From contig JBDSOC010000063.1 in the NCBI GenBank assembly GCA_039915085.1, positions 1 through 10,253 of the forward strand: 10,253 nt of DNA, read 5' to 3'. The DNA is from JACMLD01 sp039915085 (GTDB lineage Bacteria; Bacteroidota; Bacteroidia; Chitinophagales; Chitinophagaceae). Shown piece by piece: positions 6,462-10,253 of this stretch. The translations under genes and the position numbers were made by a program. The notes beneath the pieces were generated by a model. It had not been told where the DNA came from. It made no database searches and saw nothing but the letters and a program-made list of their open reading frames with translations. Numbering within the stretch: the stretch's first letter is position 1; each line of letters starts with the position of its first letter.

Positions 6462-8054
6462 TTAAGGTCTTACTTTCAGCATGGGCCTTACCTGCTGCAG
6501 GGTACCGTTTTGCAAACGGGTATAATACACGCCTGCCGGCAAACCATAACCGTTAAAATCAACCGTATACACACCTGCTGTGTATTCCTTATCTGTAAGT
6601 GTCTTAATAGACCGGCCCAATGAATCTATAATATGTACAAGGGTGTGTCCGCCCCTTGTTTTGAATGTAATTTTAGTGCTTTCCACGAAGGGATTAGGAT
6701 AGTTAATAATTAACTGTTCGCCCGCATTCCTGTATACATCATCCAGCCCTGTACTACCACATGCTGCATTCACACACAAAGGAATATTCTGAAAATCTTT
6801 GAACATGATGGTCTGCAAATCAGTATTCTTTACACAAAACCACTGGCTGAGAATAGAAGAATAAATGCTCCTGAAATCATATTGAAAAGGAATATTATCA
6901 TTTACACTCACGCCGGATGGTATGGCTGGATTGGTACCCACTATACCAGGCTTTACATTTTTGCCAAATACAAAAACGGGTGCAGCTGCGCCGTGATCAG
7001 TTCCCACACTTGAATTAGATTTAATACGGCGGCCAAATTCTGAAAACGTCATGCCCATTACCCTGTCTTCCACACCAAGGCCCTTTAAATCATCCATAAA
7101 AGATTTTATAGCATCTGAAACCCGCAGCAAAAGTTTTGCATGGGTACCAACAGTAGTATCCGTAGCAGTAGTTTGTCCGGAATGTGTATCAAACCCGCCG
7201 GTACTCACCATATAAATACGCGTTTTCAATCCACCCTTTACCAGGCGTGCCACAATTTTTAACTGTGCCGCCAAATCATTGCCAGTAGGATAATTGCCCT
7301 GTGACGGTACTGCCGCTGCGGCTGCTTTTATAACAGTAGAATATTGCTGGGTTTGCTGAACCACCATGCGGATGTATTTCAATTCTTTTCCCCATGGTGT
7401 ATCCGGTGTTGGATCTACAAGACCATCAATCAGGTTATAAAAATTAACCGGATCAGAGATACTCATACCCATGTTTACTGCAGGACCCTGTAATACAAGT
7501 GATGTAATGGAGCCAATTTGTATAGCAAGCGGATCAGGCATGGCACTGTTGGGAAAGCCGTTGGGATAATTAGGAAATTCTGAAGCAAGGTACCTGCCTG
7601 CCCATCCACTGTCAACTTCTTTATCTGCGTCAGATGCACTCATCCAAATATCAGTAGCCCTGAAATGAGAAAAATTGGGCGACGGATAGCCAACCGCCTG
7701 TACAATTGCCAGCTTACCTTCATTATAAAGGGTTTGCATACCGGTCATGGATGGGTGTAAACCTGTTTTATTATTACCATTAAGGGCAAGTACTTTATTT
7801 TGAGGAATAGCAATATTTGTCCGGGCATTATAATAATCTCCATAACCTTCTATGGGTATTACCATATTTAAGCCATCATTACCGCCATTGAGCTGTATCA
7901 GAACCAAAACTTTATCAGTATCAACGGTGGCGCCCATCAGTGCCTGCATAAAAGGGCTGTCGGCTGAATAAGCCTTTATTGAAAAGCCTCCTATAAGCGC
8001 AGGCAAAATGGTTGCAGTTGGAATTGTATTCCGTAAGAAATCTCTTCTTTTCAT
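6462..8054 (-). CDS. DUF1501 family protein with Tat-like signal and T9SS C-terminal sorting domain
   Basis: A 530-residue exported protein of the DUF1501 (COG4102) family, whose biochemical role is not established; the fold is thought to be related to alkaline phosphatase/sulfatase. Residues 1-30 look like a twin-arginine signal (KRRDFLRN followed by a hydrophobic stretch). Family landmarks are VLIQLNGGNDGLN (51-63), GLHPSM (98-103), VGYPSPNFSHFRATDIW (121-137), GGFDTH (286-291), FSEFGRR (337-343) and TDHG (352-355); the D, H and E residues in these could bind metal. Residues about 449-530 are a type A T9SS sorting domain: NYPNPF start, SLGRSIKTL, LPAGVYYTRL and a basic end at LKVRP. The protein should therefore cross the outer membrane and be surface-bound or released. 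It begins 17 nt after the DUF1800 gene, a pairing widespread in bacteria, and is followed by a strong terminator. Confidence 0.94.
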   Translation of the reverse strand: MKRRDFLRNTIPTATILPALIGGFSIKAYSADSPFMQALMGATVDTDKVLVLIQLNGGNDGLNMVIPIEGYGDYYNARTNIAIPQNKVLALNGNNKTGLHPSMTGMQTLYNEGKLAIVQAVGYPSPNFSHFRATDIWMSASDADKEVDSGWAGRYLASEFPNYPNGFPNSAMPDPLAIQIGSITSLVLQGPAVNMGMSISDPVNFYNLIDGLVDPTPDTPWGKELKYIRMVVQQTQQYSTVIKAAAAAVPSQGNYPTGNDLAAQLKIVARLVKGGLKTRIYMVSTGGFDTHSGQTTATDTTVGTHAKLLLRVSDAIKSFMDDLKGLGVEDRVMGMTFSEFGRRIKSNSSVGTDHGAAAPVFVFGKNVKPGIVGTNPAIPSGVSVNDNIPFQYDFRSIYSSILSQWFCVKNTDLQTIMFKDFQNIPLCVNAACGSTGLDDVYRNAGEQLIINYPNPFVESTKITFKTRGGHTLVHIIDSLGRSIKTLTDKEYTAGVYTVDFNGYGLPAGVYYTRLQNGTLQQVRPMLKVRP

Positions 8055-8071
8055 AGTTATTGTTTGAGAGA

Positions 8072-9745
8072 TCAGGCTAATTGATATTCAGCCAGGTTCA
8101 TAAAATACCTGTACAAATCCCGCAGGCGGGTATATACGGTTTGATAAGCCATTGTATCTGCCGGATTTGCCAGGTAAGCGTTCCATGCATTGGTCCAGTA
8201 ATAATCAGATGTCTGGCCGCTTAATAAAAGATTTGTCTTAATGGTATTCTTTGATGTATCTGAAACAGGCACGCGGTACAAAATAGCCAGCGAATCAGTA
8301 ATCAATATATTTGGATCGCCCGGGTTGGATAATTGCCTGGCAAATGCAATGGGATCTATTTTTATCGTTTTACCACCACGCGTATAGCCATTTATCATTG
8401 TATCTGTAAAATAATTTCTTTTGGGCAGCGTATCGGAGTTTATCCACAATTCATAAAACTGGGGTGGCTGGTAGTAAGAAGGCCAGCCCGATACACTTGG
8501 CGGGTCGCCAAAATCCTGGTTGCTTCTTATATTCTCAAAATGGATAAAATACCACATGTCATAGGCGGACTTATAATCTGTAACCGCGTCTGGAAAAACA
8601 ACATTGAACTCCCGGCAAAGGCTAACTGAAATATCCAGCGGACTTTTTATAAGGCAACCGCGGTTTAATGCATCAAAAAAATGTTCACTTTTCAGCAATG
8701 CATCCAGAACAGGTTTTATTTCCCAGTTATTATTCTGTAAAATTTGCGCCAAAGGGTCTATTACATTTGCCTGCGCTGCGGCATCAATGGTATAATAACA
8801 AAACCAACGGTAAATTTTCTTTACAATAAACTGGGACACTTCTGCCTTTTTATTGAATATCATATTGAGCATATCATCCAGTTCATCATCGCCCGCCGTG
8901 GCCCCGGAACGCCCGGCGATTACAGTATTACCATAAAAAGAAGAAAATTGCTTGCTGGCAGTATCATGTTTGCTGGTATCAAAATTAGAAGAAGTAGTGG
9001 GTAAATCTATGCGCCACCCCGTTAGTACACGTGCTGCTGCTTTTACATCATCTTCAGTATAGTTTGGATTATTAGCTTTACCAATTGTGAACAGTTCCTG
9101 CAATTCGCGGCCATAATTTTCATCGGGAGCGGTCTTGGTGTTCAGGTAACCGTTAAGGTATTTCAGCATCGCCGGATCTATGGTTACTGCACGTACAAGC
9201 GCTTTAAAATTTCCCAACGCATTACTTCTGAATAATGAATAATGCTTGTATAAAGACAGCGATTCTGATACTACAGTGGTTTCAGTTGCAAAATGATTGT
9301 GCCAGAATAAAGTCATTTTTTCTCTTATGCTCTTTTCCTGGTTAATCATTAAACCAATACTCCATTTTTTCAATGAGTCACCTCTTCCTCCCTGTACAGG
9401 ACTATCATCATTAAAATCGTTTACCCATGTAGTGCCTGGAGCAATGTTATTATCCGGTGTATCTGCAGTACTGGTATCATAATCTTTTACTGGTGGCGAT
9501 GGTAATGAACCGGGCATGGTTAATAATTCATCCACTGCCTGTGACATACTAAGCCCTTTAAAATAATTTATATCCTGTGGCGCAGCGCCAAACATGGCTC
9601 TTTTAAGGAGGTGAACTACAGCTTCTGTATCCCATGGGCCGCTGTAAGGTGTAAGACCAGACATGGTTCTTGCAATATGCTGAACAGTATCCGGCTGACG
9701 CTGTAAAGTTTTTCGCTTTGCAGTCAGAAAGGCTCGTCTATCCAT
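8072..9745 (-). CDS. DUF1800 family protein
   Basis: A 557-residue member of the DUF1800 (COG5267) family, of unknown biochemical function, nearly always found beside a DUF1501 gene as here. Landmarks are VVHLLKRAMFGA (43-54), MTLFWHNHFAT (134-144), the very typical ENYGRELQELFTIG (199-212), YTEDDVKAAARVLTGWR (219-235), FIVKKIYRWF (296-305), IKSPLD (356-361) and DPPSVSGWPSY (404-414). The length is usual for the family and the domain looks complete. The N-terminus MDRRAFLTAKRK has a twin-arginine-like RRAFL motif, but no hydrophobic helix follows it, so no export signal is evident, and there is no T9SS sorting domain. The ATG at 9745-9743 is the chosen start. It heads the two-gene operon; the promoter should lie in 9746-9900. 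Confidence 0.93.
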   Translation of the reverse strand: MDRRAFLTAKRKTLQRQPDTVQHIARTMSGLTPYSGPWDTEAVVHLLKRAMFGAAPQDINYFKGLSMSQAVDELLTMPGSLPSPPVKDYDTSTADTPDNNIAPGTTWVNDFNDDSPVQGGRGDSLKKWSIGLMINQEKSIREKMTLFWHNHFATETTVVSESLSLYKHYSLFRSNALGNFKALVRAVTIDPAMLKYLNGYLNTKTAPDENYGRELQELFTIGKANNPNYTEDDVKAAARVLTGWRIDLPTTSSNFDTSKHDTASKQFSSFYGNTVIAGRSGATAGDDELDDMLNMIFNKKAEVSQFIVKKIYRWFCYYTIDAAAQANVIDPLAQILQNNNWEIKPVLDALLKSEHFFDALNRGCLIKSPLDISVSLCREFNVVFPDAVTDYKSAYDMWYFIHFENIRSNQDFGDPPSVSGWPSYYQPPQFYELWINSDTLPKRNYFTDTMINGYTRGGKTIKIDPIAFARQLSNPGDPNILITDSLAILYRVPVSDTSKNTIKTNLLLSGQTSDYYWTNAWNAYLANPADTMAYQTVYTRLRDLYRYFMNLAEYQLA

Positions 9746-9909
9746 ACGGGGACGATTTTGGTTTTTCTAAATGATAAGATATTGTAAAATTAACCCGAAG
9801 GTAAAGTCCACTTTAACAAACTTCAGGCCATTCGATTGACATACATTGAAATAACGCACGACTAGTTCTCCACAGTATAACTACGGGTAAGAATTATTGA
9901 TAATCACGT
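9746..9909. other. Upstream region of the DUF1800-DUF1501 operon
   Basis: This 164-nt stretch carries no ORF and must hold the operon promoter, since the terminator at 9910-9945 blocks read-through from the right. I could not assign a convincing Bacteroidota -33/-7 pair (TTTG / TAnnTTTG). The most distinct element is a 14-bp perfect palindrome at 9802-9815, listed separately. Confidence 0.4.
9802..9815. promoter_or_regulatory. 14-bp perfect palindrome upstream of the DUF1800 gene
   Basis: TAAAGT (9802-9807), a CC spacer and ACTTTA (9810-9815) form a perfect 6-2-6 dyad 57 nt upstream of the DUF1800 start codon. The position suits an operator at or just upstream of the promoter, but with this AT content a chance occurrence is possible. 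No matching site was seen elsewhere in the window. Confidence 0.25.
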
Positions 9910-9945
9910 AAAAAGCCCGGCACCATACAGGTACCGGGCTTTTTT
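9910..9945. terminator. Strong bidirectional Rho-independent terminator
   Basis: The arms 9910-9920 (AAAAAGCCCGG) and 9934-9944 (CCGGGCTTTTT) form an 11-bp perfect stem. After one C-A mismatch, three more pairs (ACC with GGT) enclose a 5-nt ATACA loop. T runs follow on both strands, strongest on the + strand. As all genes here run leftwards, it probably ends a minus-strand transcript arriving from beyond the right edge, insulating the DUF1800-DUF1501 operon. Confidence 0.88.
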
Positions 9946-9975
9946 GTTTCTCATGACTTACGCTGGAATAGAAAA

Positions 9976-10091
9976 ACGTCAGGCGTGACACTTGAGATCG
10001 TAATGCTGATACTTTGGTTTCCCGGCACCATTCACATCTGACGTCTCACACTTCGGGACTTTAATTAGCCGAGCCTCAAAAAGTCTGAGAC
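9976..10091. repeat. Degenerate heptad tract folding into nested inverted repeats
   Basis: ACGTCAG (9976-9982) is an exact inverted repeat of CTGACGT (10038-10044), and pairing continues through GTGA (9985-9988) with TCAC (10032-10035). A second structure follows: GTCTCA (10043-10048) and GACTTT (10057-10062) both pair with one contiguous right arm at 10080-10091 (AAAGTC then TGAGAC). The tract also shows a 7-nt periodicity: heptads with an SAC core at 10024, 10031, 10038 and 10045, and heptads beginning CGT or CTT at 9977, 9984 and 9991. The two halves have opposite orientation. There is no ORF. It may be a relic repeat or a structured RNA. Confidence 0.45.
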
Positions 10092-10135
10092 CCTTTGCTG
10101 GCATTGTTTATTTTTTCATATTGATTCAAAAAAAT

Positions 10136-10236
10136 ACTGGCTTTTTATACTATAATTACAAAATCTTGCAAATTCATTTTTTCAAATGCCTTTTGGTACT
10201 TTTTTTATGGAAAAAAAGTACCGCAAAAAAGCCAGT
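10136..10236. mobile_element. MITE-like or REP-like nested palindromic element, 101 bp
   Basis: The ends are an 11-bp perfect inverted repeat: ACTGGCTTTTT (10136-10146) and AAAAAGCCAGT (10226-10236). Inside, near the right end, a 12-bp perfect inverted repeat (GGTACTTTTTTT at 10195-10206, AAAAAAAGTACC at 10211-10222) closes a 4-nt ATGG loop. A smaller 5-bp hairpin (10175-10179 with 10184-10188) lies to its left. It encodes nothing. Terminal inverted repeats plus an internal hairpin suggest a non-autonomous mobile element or a dispersed palindromic repeat; no clear target-site duplication is visible. Alternatively it is an AT-rich terminator-like structure for a gene beyond the window. Confidence 0.4.
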
Positions 10237-10253
10237 CGAAATCCGCCTCATCC

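Noticed and set aside
8333..9482. Several plus-strand ORFs opposite the DUF1800 gene
   Set aside because: Overlapping short frames opposite a clear DUF1800 gene; none has a recognisable motif or ribosome-binding context.
9950..10100. tRNA or known riboswitch in the right intergenic region
   Set aside because: No cloverleaf with a T-loop GTTCRAnnC signature and no recognised riboswitch core was found; only repeat-derived inverted repeats are visible.
1..10253. CRISPR array
   Set aside because: No exact repeats of 20-40 nt with regular unique spacers were seen; all repeats here are short and degenerate.

Overview
The window looks like a chromosomal stretch of a Bacteroidota bacterium, most likely from the Chitinophagales/Chitinophagaceae side. 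The reasons are a TonB-dependent receptor with an N-terminal carboxypeptidase-regulatory-like domain, a TPR-containing sensor kinase paired with a LuxR-type regulator, a type IX secretion (T9SS) C-terminal sorting domain, a DUF1501/DUF1800 gene pair, AT-rich intergenic DNA and little Shine-Dalgarno signal. This placement is inference from gene content; no rRNA or other phylogenetic marker is present. All seven supported genes lie on the minus strand, so transcription runs from high to low coordinates.

Layout from right to left (direction of transcription): 9746-10253 is non-coding. It holds a nested inverted-repeat element (10136-10236), a degenerate heptanucleotide/inverted-repeat tract (about 9977-10091) and a strong bidirectional terminator (9910-9945). 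Next is a two-gene unit, a DUF1800 protein (9745-8072) and a DUF1501 protein (8054-6462) separated by 17 nt. The DUF1501 protein carries a Tat-like N-terminus and a T9SS sorting domain, and a textbook terminator (6411-6433) follows it. Then come a response regulator (6292-5651) and a TPR histidine kinase (5620-3785), 30 nt apart, forming a two-component system. About 70 nt further on is a small membrane-anchored CxC/RGPP protein (3715-3371) with a 19-bp near-perfect palindrome (3718-3736) directly at its start. It is followed by a TonB-dependent receptor (3194-756) and a bidirectional terminator (537-575). A DUF2721 membrane protein (427-35) closes the window.

The genes form three functional groups. 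One is an export-linked pair of conserved but uncharacterised proteins (DUF1800/DUF1501). The second is a sensory pair of unknown stimulus. The third is an outer-membrane uptake cassette of small protein plus TonB receptor; its architecture and palindromic operator suggest metal-responsive control, and zinc or copper is a guess rather than a demonstration. The sensory pair and the uptake cassette may be transcriptionally linked, because no terminator is visible between them.

The most unusual content is between the genes. Every long intergenic space holds a different family of short degenerate tandem repeats: a 7-nt period at both edges of the window, GGAT-spaced repeats at 639-668 and an ACCTC/22-nt pair at 689-732. 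There is also a MITE-like palindrome at the right end. No CRISPR array, rRNA, tRNA, phage gene or transposase was seen.
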